Assembly: GCA_029552745.1 (NCBI GenBank)
Contig: JAKPDK010000070.1
Span: 518,925 to 582,924, forward strand
Direction of reading: 5' to 3'
Source of the DNA: Candidatus Hydrogenedentota bacterium
GTDB taxonomy: Bacteria; Hydrogenedentota; Hydrogenedentia; Hydrogenedentales; SLHB01
DNA: 64,000 bases
The notes below the pieces were generated by a model. That model did no database searches. It had not been told where the DNA came from and saw nothing but the letters and a program-made list of their open reading frames with translations. Shown piece by piece: positions 9,762 to 19,696 of this stretch (the first letter of the stretch is position 1; every line of letters begins with the position of its first letter). Position numbers and translations under genes: made by a program.

Positions 9762-11222
9762 TTACTGCTTTGGAATTCTAATCGGGATGATAATAGGGGT
9801 CTTGTTAGGAGAGCGCAAGACCCGCAATAGAATCGCCTTGCCTGGTTCACTGTGTTCTCTAATAATTTTGGTGAACTCTTGAGGTGAACTCACTGGCTGT
9901 TTTGCGACCTCAATGATCACATCATTTTCTATTATTCCGGCTTTCTCTGCCGGACTGTCGGGTTCCACGGAGCTGACAATAACTCCTTTTGTTCCCTGTT
10001 CAAGACCCAGCGCATCTATCATGTCGTTTGTCAGGGCTTGTACGCGCAATCCTAATGTACTTTCCCTGGTAGGTTCTTGAGCGCCGGTGGCTTGAGCGAT
10101 CTGTTCATCAGAAAGTTCCTCGAGTTGGGCTTTCAGCTCTAGCGTCTTACCATTTCGCCAGACTTCGAGCGTAACGGTTTCGCCCGGGGGTACCTCGGCA
10201 ACTTTGAATGTGAGGTCGCTTGCATTTTCGACAACCTGTCCATTGACTTTCTTGATCACGTCATAGACTTGTACTCCAGCCTTTGCAGCCGGTTTATCCG
10301 GAATGACGCTTACGACATAGGCCCCTTTTCGATCGGGGAGATTGTCCGCGTCAGCATAGTTTGCGGCGTCGTCGATCTGTACGCCGAGGAACCCGCGAAC
10401 AACTTTACCTTTTGCGATCAGCTCTGGAACGACTTTTTTCGCGGTGTTAACTGGAATGGCAAAACCGATGGATTCTGCTCCCCAAACTATTGCAATATTG
10501 ATTCCGATAACTTCACCGTCAATGTTGCAGAGTGGACCGCCGCTATTCCCCAAATTAATCGCTGCGTCGGTTTGTATGAAATCCATAAACCGCAGCACAG
10601 GGTCCGGAAGGCGTATGGCGTCATGTCTGCCCCTCCCCAACGCTGTGATATGTCCAAAAGAAAGAGAACCTTCAAGCCGTGCCGGATTTCCTGCTGCCAT
10701 CGCAAACTGGCCTACTCGTAAAGTACTCGAGTCTCCCAGGGTGGCTACCGGTAAGTCAAAATCTGGCTCGATCTTGATAACCGCCAGGTCGGTTTGAGGA
10801 TCTCGCCCTACGACGGTTGCATCGAAGGTTTTGCCGTTCCAAAGCTTGACGGTGATACTCTTTGCATCAGCGACCACGTGGTTGTTCGTGATAATGTGCC
10901 CCCGCTTATCGAAGATAAAGCCTGACCCAGAGGCCACGGCGCGGGGCATCCTCCTGACTTGGGGTCCCGGGCGGTCGGGGCGTTGAGGACCTCGGAAAAA
11001 CGGGAAGAACTCCTCAATCCCTGGAGGTAATGGCATTCCCTCAAGTTCAGATTGTGCTTCCCGTTCCACTTCAATATACACGACGGTGGGTCTCACTTTT
11101 TCGCCCAGTTCGATGAAGGCTCCTTCGATTTCCTTCAAAATGGGCGAAGTGGCGTATGTTGCGCCACAGAATAGGGCGAACATTGCCAGTGCTAGCATTT
11201 TAAGTAGACTCTTGTTTCTCAT
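9762..11222 (-). CDS. degP: Periplasmic serine protease, HtrA/DegP family
   Basis: Protease and chaperone for misfolded envelope proteins. The mature chain has a trypsin-like domain with the triad His115 (TNNHVV), Asp145 (TDLAVI) and Ser227 (GNSGGP), then two PDZ domains (about 270-360 and 385-480). I choose the ATG at 11222: a strong GAAAGGAG lies at 11231-11238 and the resulting N-terminus is a standard signal peptide ending near ATYA. An upstream ATG at 11255 would add 11 residues and spoil the signal. It lies 47 bp after glnD and is the last gene before a strong terminator. DegP and DegQ cannot be told apart here. Confidence 0.94.
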   Translation of the reverse strand: MRNKSLLKMLALAMFALFCGATYATSPILKEIEGAFIELGEKVRPTVVYIEVEREAQSELEGMPLPPGIEEFFPFFRGPQRPDRPGPQVRRMPRAVASGSGFIFDKRGHIITNNHVVADAKSITVKLWNGKTFDATVVGRDPQTDLAVIKIEPDFDLPVATLGDSSTLRVGQFAMAAGNPARLEGSLSFGHITALGRGRHDAIRLPDPVLRFMDFIQTDAAINLGNSGGPLCNIDGEVIGINIAIVWGAESIGFAIPVNTAKKVVPELIAKGKVVRGFLGVQIDDAANYADADNLPDRKGAYVVSVIPDKPAAKAGVQVYDVIKKVNGQVVENASDLTFKVAEVPPGETVTLEVWRNGKTLELKAQLEELSDEQIAQATGAQEPTRESTLGLRVQALTNDMIDALGLEQGTKGVIVSSVEPDSPAEKAGIIENDVIIEVAKQPVSSPQEFTKIIREHSEPGKAILLRVLRSPNKTPIIIPIRIPKQ

Positions 11223-11269
11223 ACCTTTTTCTCCTTTCTCTTGGGAATTACCCATTTCGGTTCGTTTTT

Positions 11270-13999
11270 CTATTCTTCACCCTCTAAATTCGTAGAGGGT
11301 GTCTCATCCTTGATCACGGATCTTGGGTGTATGGCAGCATGGATTCTGTCCCTGACTTCTTTTTGTTCTTCCGGCGAAATCAGTTTTTTGCCTCCGCGGT
11401 GAACGTAGAAAGAATCTCGGACGCGCCTGGCGTCTGTCATAATTCTTGCCGTTGTTATATTAAGGCCCGCCTTTGCGATGGCTCGAGTGATGTCGTACAG
11501 CAATCCGGTTCGGTCTCCGGTCTCCACATCAATCACAGTATCAGTTTTTGAGGAATCATTATCGAAAAGAATGCGTGTCGGCGTCTGGATACGCGGTTGA
11601 AAAAGTGCAAACAGTCGCCCTTTCGCTTGTTCCACGTACGAGTTAACATCCGCTCCGTTTAGTAGGACATCCCGTAAAACTCGTTCAAGAGTCCTGACCT
11701 GGTTTCGTGTCAGGGGACGTTGCCCCCGTACGTCGCTGACATTGAAACAATCCACGATAAATCCATCTGGGCGTGTAAAAACTGCCGCGCTGTTCACATC
11801 GATCAGCTGAGAGCAGAAGGAGCCCGCTAATGCCGAGAACAATCCTTGTCGGTCTCGTGTACATATGACAACTATGCTTTGGGCATTTGTATGATCGTCT
11901 CGATGATGTACGGAAAGGCCCTTTGTCTTTGCTTCTTCTATCCAGAGTATATGTTCCGCAATTTGTGGAGCGGGTATAGATAAAAAGTATCTCTGCCCTA
12001 ATCCTCTAAGGTGGGGTTCAATCTCGCTATGAAGTGATTCCGGCAGGTATTCCCGGATCTGTATGGCTTTCTCGCTTTTCCAGAATTCTTCATCGACTGT
12101 TTCGGATCTCCCCATCAATCGTTTTACCGTTCTTAGGTATAATTGCAAAAGGAGGGTTCCTTTCCACTCATTCCAAACGTTTGGACCAACCGCGTACAGA
12201 TCAGCGAAGGACAACAGAAACAGTGCACGTAGTCTTTCCTCCGTTTTTACGGTCTTGACGAAGCTTTGAACAATATGTTCATCGTCTGTATCACGCCACT
12301 GACTCAGTGTATTCATGAGCATGTGGTTTTCCACCAGAAAAGTGACGCGGTTTTTGTCGTCTTCGGAAATTCCTATGCGGTCGCATATTTCGCTGGCTAT
12401 TCGAACACTTTCCGCAAGATGCACCTCGCCCTTCGCTTTTCCGAGATCGTGGAATAAGATCGCTAGCATGAGGATGTAAGGGTCTGGTAAATGTTCCAAC
12501 GCCTCCTGAAGGCAACGTCCCACCGTTCCTTCGATAGACGGTATTTTTGCAATCGCTTCAAGCGCTTGTAAGGTGTGTTCATCCACGGGGTAGTGATGAA
12601 AATCTTCATATCGCAGGACCCCTTTGACCGCTTCAAATTCGGGCAAGTATTTCCCTAACAACCCACTTTCCGCAGCTTGTCGCAGGGCAGACCCCGTCTG
12701 TAGGGGTCTGTTACAAATCGCCAGGAAGAAGCGTTTCACCAATTCGTTCGTGCGGAATGTATCGTTTACCAAATGAAGGTTTTGAGTGACTAGGCGTTCG
12801 GTGGCGCGACTCAGTTGCGCCTCTTTGCGAGCGCATTCCCAGTAGATCTCCATTAACCTCGTTGGAGAATGCGTAAACCAGTTTTTGTCGTGGAGTCCGG
12901 CGAAAATGAGATCACCTTCAATAACGATACCCCGTCGTGCATCCACCAGTTCGTTGACTCCGAGAGGTTCATATACCTGTACAGGCTGGTCACATATTTT
13001 TGCGGCAATTGTTAAGAAACGGCGCATTTGAACAGCGGCGGCATAATAATCTTGCATGAGAAGCAGGGTGTTGGATTGGTCCGGGCTCTGGTAATCAAGG
13101 TTTTGAGCAACAATTTGTTGATTCTTATAGGTCAGTGTGTCTTCTTGTCTGCCAAAATGAAAGTGTAAATCATTTCGAAGTTTCCAAATGAAATCCAGCG
13201 ACTCGGCAAACTCCAATTGTTCCTCCGAAGAAATGTGTCCTTGAGTCACTAAGTCGTCCAGGTTCTCAGCGTTAAACACCATCATCGTGAGCCAAATCGC
13301 GGTGTGAAAGTCTCGCAAGCCACCGGCATTCTCTTTTATGTTTGGTTCTGGGGAGAACAAGTCTTTATATTCTGACGGCAGTTCCTCAAAACGCTCTCTT
13401 ATTTTTTGTTGAAGAAATTTCGCCGCGGTTTCTCCGTTCTGAAGTTCTTTCACTTTTAGCTTGAGTGCAGCAAACAAATCTGGATTCCCACATACCAAAC
13501 GACTTTCCAACAAGCTTGTAAATGCTTTTATGTCTTTCAGAGCAACGTCGTGTGCTTCGGCTATCGTGCGGAGTGAGTGACCAATTTTGTACCCAATATC
13601 CCAAAGGAAATGAACGAGAAACTCGTTGAACTTTTTCAGAGTTGTGTCCAGCCCTCCATCGTAGACAACACAAATGTCAATGTCAGAACAGGGGCTGAGT
13701 TCGCTTCTCCCGTAGCCTCCAAGCGCACAAATGCATAGACGTGACATAACATCTGGGTTAATACCTTCTTGCTCTAGCCCCAGATTGACGGTTTTTTTCA
13801 CCATAAAATCCGCTGTATTGGAAAGGAGTTTGACAATGTTGTACCCTGATTCGCCTTTAACGTGCCGTTGTCGGATTGATTCATATTGTTGGGACAAATC
13901 TTCCCGAAATTGGTGTAGGAAAGCAGCAAGATGGTTTTCGCCAAACTCTTTTTTCCCTTTTTCGAAGGGGCGTATGGACTCACCAGAAGCTCTTGTCAT
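11270..13999 (-). CDS. glnD: PII uridylyltransferase/uridylyl-removing enzyme
   Basis: Bifunctional sensor of glutamine that adds UMP to, or removes it from, the PII T-loop tyrosine. Its 909 residues contain a nucleotidyltransferase domain with LGGYGRSELSPCSDIDI near residues 92-108, a GlnD-type helical domain, an HD phosphohydrolase domain with LFHDLGKAKGEVH, and two C-terminal ACT domains (beginning near TRDRQGLFSAL and ETGDRTGLLYDI). All key motifs are intact. The start codon overlaps the stop of the TPR/SH3 gene upstream by 4 bp (ATGA), so glnD is translated as part of the Bat operon. That gene order is unusual; glnD is commonly near map or dapD in proteobacteria. Confidence 0.96.
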   Translation of the reverse strand: MTRASGESIRPFEKGKKEFGENHLAAFLHQFREDLSQQYESIRQRHVKGESGYNIVKLLSNTADFMVKKTVNLGLEQEGINPDVMSRLCICALGGYGRSELSPCSDIDICVVYDGGLDTTLKKFNEFLVHFLWDIGYKIGHSLRTIAEAHDVALKDIKAFTSLLESRLVCGNPDLFAALKLKVKELQNGETAAKFLQQKIRERFEELPSEYKDLFSPEPNIKENAGGLRDFHTAIWLTMMVFNAENLDDLVTQGHISSEEQLEFAESLDFIWKLRNDLHFHFGRQEDTLTYKNQQIVAQNLDYQSPDQSNTLLLMQDYYAAAVQMRRFLTIAAKICDQPVQVYEPLGVNELVDARRGIVIEGDLIFAGLHDKNWFTHSPTRLMEIYWECARKEAQLSRATERLVTQNLHLVNDTFRTNELVKRFFLAICNRPLQTGSALRQAAESGLLGKYLPEFEAVKGVLRYEDFHHYPVDEHTLQALEAIAKIPSIEGTVGRCLQEALEHLPDPYILMLAILFHDLGKAKGEVHLAESVRIASEICDRIGISEDDKNRVTFLVENHMLMNTLSQWRDTDDEHIVQSFVKTVKTEERLRALFLLSFADLYAVGPNVWNEWKGTLLLQLYLRTVKRLMGRSETVDEEFWKSEKAIQIREYLPESLHSEIEPHLRGLGQRYFLSIPAPQIAEHILWIEEAKTKGLSVHHRDDHTNAQSIVVICTRDRQGLFSALAGSFCSQLIDVNSAAVFTRPDGFIVDCFNVSDVRGQRPLTRNQVRTLERVLRDVLLNGADVNSYVEQAKGRLFALFQPRIQTPTRILFDNDSSKTDTVIDVETGDRTGLLYDITRAIAKAGLNITTARIMTDARRVRDSFYVHRGGKKLISPEEQKEVRDRIHAAIHPRSVIKDETPSTNLEGEE

Positions 14000-14790
14000 T
14001 GTTTATCTATCCCCTCTTTATTATGCGGGGTTTCTTGTTTTGTTCTGGTTTCATAAGGTGGGCCAACTAAAAGAAAATCCTTGCGTCTTGCCCAACCTCG
14101 GTCTCCGTTCGCTGTAGCAACTCGAACCCAATCATCTTTTTGTTCCTCAATTATCGCCCGATCTCCTTCGTAGAGATTAAACCGTAGTGTCTCAGCATCT
14201 CCAGGACCATATCTAACGGGTACTTCTGGTTCGCATGTTACAGCAAGTCTCGGTGGATGTGCTTTTTGCCATGCCGATATGCCGGAAGTAATACTCAAGA
14301 TAGCGAGGAACAGAGCCAACACTATCGACATGCGGGATGGTCTTATCGAGTGGTATGCCAATACAGCCCAAAGACCCAGCCAAATTGTCAGAGCTAAGTA
14401 GTATACCGTCTTTGGCGAAAAGGATGAATGCAAGAAATAGAAGACTTTTCCCCAAGACTGCGGTTCGGGTAGGGCTAGTTTCTGCCGTGTTTCTGTTATG
14501 CACGTTGTCAGATTTTCTTTTGCCATAGTGAAGTTTGGTTTGAGATAGATCGCCCGATGGTAATTGGCGATAGCGTACCCCAGTTGTCGCAATTTATAGT
14601 ACGCATTGCCAAGGTTGTAAAAAACCACAGGATGCTCCACGCCTTCGACAACTAGTCTTTCGTAAACGTCTGCGGCTCGCCGGTACTCTCCTTCCATATA
14701 AAAGGAATTCGCCCGATTGAATTCCTCCACGTACGCTTGGGAGCCGATTCCTGTGAAAACGCATATCCACAACAGTTGTGTCATCAACAT
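13996..14790 (-). CDS. TPR and SH3 domain membrane protein, BatE-like
   Basis: Envelope protein of 264 residues. It has an N-terminal signal sequence (about 3-18), two or three TPR units (about 24-105, including NRANSFYMEGEYRRAADVYE), two adjacent membrane helices (about 130-180) and a C-terminal bacterial SH3-like domain (about 190-245, with YEGDRAIIEEQ and RGWARRKDF). This architecture matches the BatE proteins of Bat operons. It overlaps batD by 7 bp upstream and glnD by 4 bp downstream. The SH3 domain may bind cell wall; the exact role is unknown. Confidence 0.8.
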   Translation of the reverse strand: MLMTQLLWICVFTGIGSQAYVEEFNRANSFYMEGEYRRAADVYERLVVEGVEHPVVFYNLGNAYYKLRQLGYAIANYHRAIYLKPNFTMAKENLTTCITETRQKLALPEPQSWGKVFYFLHSSFSPKTVYYLALTIWLGLWAVLAYHSIRPSRMSIVLALFLAILSITSGISAWQKAHPPRLAVTCEPEVPVRYGPGDAETLRFNLYEGDRAIIEEQKDDWVRVATANGDRGWARRKDFLLVGPPYETRTKQETPHNKEGIDKQ

Positions 14791-16577
14791 CTTGTGCTCC
14801 GAAAATGAGACTCCAATTCTGTAACGACGGCGGTTGCTCCTTGAACCAATGCATCAAGTTCTTCGGGAGATACACTGGCGGAGGCATATCGAGAGCGTTC
14901 GCATTTTCTCAGTATTCTCAAAACAGTGGCGCGTAAAGTGTCGTTCACCCCAGAGTCTTCGAGGAGTTTTTCGATATCTGAAGTTGTGAGACTTGCTTCT
15001 GCTTTGTCTAATTTATCAGCTAAGAAACTGATAAGCACACGATATACTTCACCAACTGGATCAGAAGAGTCTTTGATATTCTTTAGTTTTGTTAACGCAC
15101 GGCGTTTTGCCAAACGAAATCTCGCATAACTCGGATTGCTCTTCAATTTTCTCTGCCGAGAAGCTGCTAGGGCTACGACAGAATATGCGGCTACGGGAAA
15201 AACGATAGCAAACCAAGTGAAAAATCGATTGGAATGCTTGGCAGACAGTCCGCTGATTTCTAAAACAATTGGATTTATATCGTGTCCCAGGATTTCAACT
15301 TGTCGTTGTTCACTTCCCTGTGACTTACTGAAGTCGATGAAACGTTTTTCGGACTTGAGCGCCGGTTTGACCACAAGGCTGAATGGTCCTGACTTTTGAG
15401 GCACATAGGTCTCTAAATCCGGATCGAAATACGTGAATTCAAACTCAGGAATAAGTATTTCTCCGCTTTTTAGTGGAGTCACATTATATCGAAATACTTT
15501 TTCAAATGTAGGTTCGCTGGGATTAGGCACTTGGGAAACTGTTGTATCTGATAGGGACATGGTCACATTCTGCACCTCTGGAATTTTTGGCTGACCGATG
15601 GCATTGGGGTTACCGTTTCCTTGCACGCGGAGCGTCAAGACAACCGGTACGCCTTCGGTGGTCTCTCTAGGTTCCAAACTTGATTCTAGCTGGAACTTAC
15701 CAACAGCTCCACTGAAGGATTCAGGGGCGGGCGGCAATGGCTTCACATGTATTAAGAGAACATCTGATATAGGGTTCAGTTCATTGTCGATGAAACGGAG
15801 TCCGTCTCTAACGCGAGCCGCGCCGCGACACTCCCAAGGTTCAATCCTGAGCTCCCCGCTTTGAGTGGGATAGAGCACGCGGATGCATTCTGTAACTTGG
15901 TATTCGAAACCGTTAATTGTCGTGGTTGTCGGGAAAAATGTTCCGGGGTCAATTGCCGTCACATAGAAACCTTGCGTTTGTGGTTCTGTCTCTTCGTACA
16001 CACGTACTTGAACACGGGGATGGCGAATTTCCAGACGTTTCAGCCTTAAGATAATAGGCTGCTGGATGTATACGGACGTCTTATCAACTTCTGATTGGGC
16101 AATCAGTAGGTCATCCCACGAGAGTTGCGTATTTCCGGCAGAAGATGAAGGTTTGTTGGGAGTGGAAGGTGTGGTTGATTGCGCAGGTTCCGCGACGTTT
16201 GGCTCTAGGATTTTTAACTGAAATGTCTTGCTTTGTTCTGGTTTTCCGTCAATCTCCACCGTTATGGGGGGAATAGTAATGGTCATTGCCTGCTCGGCAT
16301 AAGCCCTGTACCCGCGAATCTTAATGTGCTCTTGTCCTGCCGGGCTGAGACTCCATCGGTCTTCTGTTATGTTGGGCGTTGTGTTTATGTTCAACCCATC
16401 TATTTTTGGTAATTGAGGTTCGCTCACCTGTTCTCCGCGGGCTTCAACAATGAGTTGAAAAACCTGACCTTTTCGTACCGTGTCGGGTTGCACGTATACA
16501 TTTACCTCCGCCGCTGGAAGTGTTCCAGTCAGGATACCGAAAACGAAAAGGGTGAGCAGTAGGTTCATTCGGTGCAT
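14784..16577 (-). CDS. batD: BatD-like oxygen tolerance membrane protein
   Basis: About 597 residues. An N-terminal signal peptide is followed by several beta-rich domains typical of BatD (PF13584), with segments such as VYVQPDTVRKGQVFQL and LEPRETTEGVPVVLTLRV, then one membrane helix (near 470-490) and a cytoplasmic helical tail. It probably presents an adhesion-like periplasmic domain in a membrane complex with BatA and BatB. I start at the ATG at 16577, which overlaps the previous stop (TAATG) and has AAGGAG 8 nt upstream; a GTG at 16586 is possible. Bat stands for Bacteroides aerotolerance, but the molecular function in general is unresolved. Confidence 0.85.
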   Translation of the reverse strand: MHRMNLLLTLFVFGILTGTLPAAEVNVYVQPDTVRKGQVFQLIVEARGEQVSEPQLPKIDGLNINTTPNITEDRWSLSPAGQEHIKIRGYRAYAEQAMTITIPPITVEIDGKPEQSKTFQLKILEPNVAEPAQSTTPSTPNKPSSSAGNTQLSWDDLLIAQSEVDKTSVYIQQPIILRLKRLEIRHPRVQVRVYEETEPQTQGFYVTAIDPGTFFPTTTTINGFEYQVTECIRVLYPTQSGELRIEPWECRGAARVRDGLRFIDNELNPISDVLLIHVKPLPPAPESFSGAVGKFQLESSLEPRETTEGVPVVLTLRVQGNGNPNAIGQPKIPEVQNVTMSLSDTTVSQVPNPSEPTFEKVFRYNVTPLKSGEILIPEFEFTYFDPDLETYVPQKSGPFSLVVKPALKSEKRFIDFSKSQGSEQRQVEILGHDINPIVLEISGLSAKHSNRFFTWFAIVFPVAAYSVVALAASRQRKLKSNPSYARFRLAKRRALTKLKNIKDSSDPVGEVYRVLISFLADKLDKAEASLTTSDIEKLLEDSGVNDTLRATVLRILRKCERSRYASASVSPEELDALVQGATAVVTELESHFRSTRC

Positions 16578-18628
16578 TACCACCACTCCTTACGAGTGCG
16601 TTCTCTCACAGGAACCTCACGCTGTTGCTTTTGTTCTTGCTGGTCAATTTGTTGAAGAGATTCTAGGATCGCTTGAACAGACTGAGCGTCAAGCGTTTTG
16701 GGTTTATCGTTTCTTTCTTTCGAATTCTCGTCCGAGCTATCGTCTTCCCCTTGAAGGGGCTTAGTTTCAGTGGGTTCTTGGTCTTGGGGAGAGGTGTTTT
16801 GGTTTTCTGATTTCGGTTGAATGTGATTCTCGTCAGATTTTGTGGGTTGCTCTGATTTCGGCTGGTCTTGATTGGCCGTTTGGTTTTCCGAATCCGTCTT
16901 GTTTTGATTATTTTCGTTTTTGTTGGACACGTCCTTGCTATTTTCAGATCTCTGTTGATTTTCTTGCTCGCTGTTTTGCTGATTTTGAGGCTGATTTTGC
17001 TCTTGTTGCGGGGGCGGATTCTGAAGAAGTTTTTTTAGCCGGTATCGCATATGGTCGAGGTTTTGCTGTGCCGCCGTCATGTCAGGGTACCGTTTCAAAA
17101 CCTCTTCGTATTTCTTTATAGATTCTTGGATCTGAGGTATGGCTTGATCATATTGTCCCGCCTCGGCGCTTTGAATAGCTCTCTGGGCGAATGCGTTTGC
17201 TTCGTTGTATGCCGCATTTCGGGCTATTTCAGGATTTCCCCCTTTTGCAGCTTTTTGAAAACAGTCCGCGGCTTGAGAGAAACTTTCAACTGCTTCTTGT
17301 GTGTGGTGAAGTTTCATTTGTTGTTCAGCTTTCTCATAATGCGTGCACCCCAGCGCATAGAAGACTTCTTGTGACTCTGGATGGTCGACTTGAAGGTTCC
17401 GAAATGTTTGCAATGCCTTTTCAAAGTCGCCACTCTTTAACAAAGCATTACCATGAATCAGATCAGATCGGAACGTATCGGCTTCTGCCAAACTGCAAGT
17501 AAGCGCGCATAGTAGCAGAACGAGAAAAGCTCCCTTTTCGTTACTGTATTCTCTACCACCGTTCTTTTGGGATTTTTTTGATTGTCTTCGGAATAAATGA
17601 AGCAGTGATACGCAAACTCCTTCACCCGCGTAACATAGGATTGCGATTGCCAGTGGCCACTGATAGCGGTTAATTAGTCCGTGGCGGAATTCCCCCTGCC
17701 CTTTTTGAGTCTTTAGGGAAGCCATGAGAGCGGTCAGTTGCTCTATGTCCGAGGAATCGGCTTGCGATCGTACGTATGCCCCTCGGCCCGTAGTTGCGAT
17801 CCGCATCAAGGTTTCCTCGTCAAGAACGGAAACGTGTGTTTCCTCCAAAACCGTTTGCCGCTTCTGAGGATCTCCCAAACGGGATAACTGAACGGGACTA
17901 CCCTCGGGTGTACCTATTCCCATTACGTAAATCCGCGCGTATTTTGCGAGTTTCCGGGCGGCTTCAACGGCGTTGCCTGGTATATCCTCGCCGTCAGAGA
18001 TGAGTATAACAGCGCGTGAGTCCGGGGTGACGTCGGGACGCGTACGTGCCTCCGCTTCAAAAGTGCGACATGCCTCTTCGAGAGCCGCGGCAATATCTGT
18101 TCCTTTAGCACTTACCGTATCTGTATCAACGGACGCAAGAACGGTCCGAAAATATGCATGATCTATCGTTAAGGGACATTGGAGCGAAGGCGCACCCGCA
18201 AAGGCAATCAAACCAAACTTGTCGCCTGGTGCTGCTTGTAAAAGAGAAATGATTTCTTGTCTGGCGCGTTCCAAACGCGTGGGCAGAATGTCGCTGGCTT
18301 TCATGCTTTCCGACGTGTCCAAAAGAATCAATATGTCCCTACTCACACTAACCACTTCGCGCCATGCTTCACCCCACTTAGGTTGTGCCATGGCTAGTAG
18401 GGCGAACCCTATTCCTAGCAAACACAGAACATTGAGTAGTCTGCGCCATATCAGCCCACATCCGTCTGTCAATTGCTGGGCAAGATGTAATTGAACAAAA
18501 CGGTCCAGCCTGACGAAGCGTCGCTTCTCCAGGTACCATAAGAAGAAGCCACAGGCACAAAGGAAGATAATACTTCCGATGAACCAAGCGATAGTCTCTT
18601 GATGTGAAAACTCAAACTCTACTCGCAT
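16577..18628 (-). CDS. batB: BatB-BatC fusion: VWA and TPR protein
   Basis: 683-residue membrane protein. It begins with two membrane helices (about 12-32 and 62-82), then a von Willebrand A domain with the MIDAS start LLDTSES (Asp104), then another helix near 325-350, then a second hydrophobic segment near 372-390, TPR repeats (about 395-530, including LLKSGDFEKALQTFRNL) and a Gln/Asn/Ser/Glu-rich low-complexity stretch (536-625). BatB and BatC are separate genes in Bacteroides; here they are one reading frame. The internal hydrophobic segment looks like a former signal peptide of BatC. It follows batA by 15 bp. Confidence 0.88.
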   Translation of the reverse strand: MRVEFEFSHQETIAWFIGSIIFLCACGFFLWYLEKRRFVRLDRFVQLHLAQQLTDGCGLIWRRLLNVLCLLGIGFALLAMAQPKWGEAWREVVSVSRDILILLDTSESMKASDILPTRLERARQEIISLLQAAPGDKFGLIAFAGAPSLQCPLTIDHAYFRTVLASVDTDTVSAKGTDIAAALEEACRTFEAEARTRPDVTPDSRAVILISDGEDIPGNAVEAARKLAKYARIYVMGIGTPEGSPVQLSRLGDPQKRQTVLEETHVSVLDEETLMRIATTGRGAYVRSQADSSDIEQLTALMASLKTQKGQGEFRHGLINRYQWPLAIAILCYAGEGVCVSLLHLFRRQSKKSQKNGGREYSNEKGAFLVLLLCALTCSLAEADTFRSDLIHGNALLKSGDFEKALQTFRNLQVDHPESQEVFYALGCTHYEKAEQQMKLHHTQEAVESFSQAADCFQKAAKGGNPEIARNAAYNEANAFAQRAIQSAEAGQYDQAIPQIQESIKKYEEVLKRYPDMTAAQQNLDHMRYRLKKLLQNPPPQQEQNQPQNQQNSEQENQQRSENSKDVSNKNENNQNKTDSENQTANQDQPKSEQPTKSDENHIQPKSENQNTSPQDQEPTETKPLQGEDDSSDENSKERNDKPKTLDAQSVQAILESLQQIDQQEQKQQREVPVRERTRKEWW
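16754..17023 (-). repeat. Gln/Asn/Glu-rich low-complexity coding stretch
   Basis: Codons for Q, N, E, S, K and P dominate this segment of the BatB-BatC fusion (residues 536-625), with recurring QNQ, SEN and KSE units. It is imperfect, not a tandem repeat with a fixed unit. It probably encodes a disordered, hydrophilic tail. Confidence 0.75.
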
Positions 18629-18643
18629 AAGTACTCAATTGAT

Positions 18644-19696
18644 TCACGGTAAGGCATCAAACCATATTCGCTTCGTAAAAGTTGAGAGCACAAGCAGTAA
18701 TGTTCCCGAAAACGCCCAAGGCAGGAACTTTTCCTCGTAATCGTAGTAGGAACCGGCTACCACAGGGGTTTTCTCCAATTGGTTTATCTCTTCATAGGCT
18801 GCTTTCAGGGCGTCTGTATCTGTTGCGCTATAGTATTTTCCACCAGTCATATCGGCGATCTTTTTTAAGAGGTCTTCATCAATGGGAATCAGATACCGTC
18901 TGTATCTTTCTCCGAACGGGGTTTCTACAGGCACCAGCACTTCGTCTTTCGAACCGGCACCGATAGTGTAAATCTTGATACCGTAGTCTTTAGCAATTTG
19001 TGCGGCAGTTAAAGGATCAAGCTCGCCCCGATTGTTCCTACCGTCCGTGAGGAGGATAATAATTCGCGATTTGGCTTCGGACTTGGAAAGCCGACTAACT
19101 GCCAGCCCTATTGCAGAGCCTATTGCTGTACCGTTCTTGGCAGGGTTTTGATAATCAATAGATGCCCTATCAATCTCTCGCTCCAAAACGCCATAGTCAA
19201 ACGTCAATGGGCATTGTGTCCAGGCGTAACCTGCGTAAAGGATAAGTCCTAGCCGATCAAGTCCGTAGCGGTCTTCGGGACGGAACTTCCGACTTTGTAT
19301 AAAGTCTTTAACAGCCAGTTTCGTGACGTAAAGTCTATCTCGAGGTCTTCCCCCTTCCATGAAATCGACGGCACGCATGCTTCCGGAGACGTCCACGCAA
19401 AGCATGACATCAATTGCGTCACTTTCGCGTACATGCGGTTTTACATTGCCCAATGGCCGGGACAACGCAACAATGAGAAGCGCAAGTCCTATAGCACGGA
19501 AAATCGGCGGAAGATGTCGAAGATATACTCGTTTGCCTCGGGGAGCGTTTTGCGCAATGTCTAGAGACGAAATGGTTAGTACACTGGGCACTCTAGCCAA
19601 ACATTCGGCGAAACACAATGCAATCACGCCGGGGAGCATCGCGAGGAAGCCAGGATACATGAGCTTTTGAAAATAAAATGCATTTATAAGCGTCAT
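18644..19696 (-). CDS. batA: BatA-like VWA domain membrane protein
   Basis: 350 residues with the BatA layout: membrane helices near 14-32 and 65-82, a VWA domain with an intact MIDAS VDVSGSM (Asp102) and LLTDGRNNRGELDP, then a C-terminal helix near 325-342. It probably pairs with the BatB part downstream and with the MoxR ATPase of the same operon, since MoxR proteins act on VWA partners. The ATG overlaps the stop of the preceding gene by 4 bp (ATGA). Confidence 0.9.
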   Translation of the reverse strand: MTLINAFYFQKLMYPGFLAMLPGVIALCFAECLARVPSVLTISSLDIAQNAPRGKRVYLRHLPPIFRAIGLALLIVALSRPLGNVKPHVRESDAIDVMLCVDVSGSMRAVDFMEGGRPRDRLYVTKLAVKDFIQSRKFRPEDRYGLDRLGLILYAGYAWTQCPLTFDYGVLEREIDRASIDYQNPAKNGTAIGSAIGLAVSRLSKSEAKSRIIILLTDGRNNRGELDPLTAAQIAKDYGIKIYTIGAGSKDEVLVPVETPFGERYRRYLIPIDEDLLKKIADMTGGKYYSATDTDALKAAYEEINQLEKTPVVAGSYYDYEEKFLPWAFSGTLLLVLSTFTKRIWFDALP

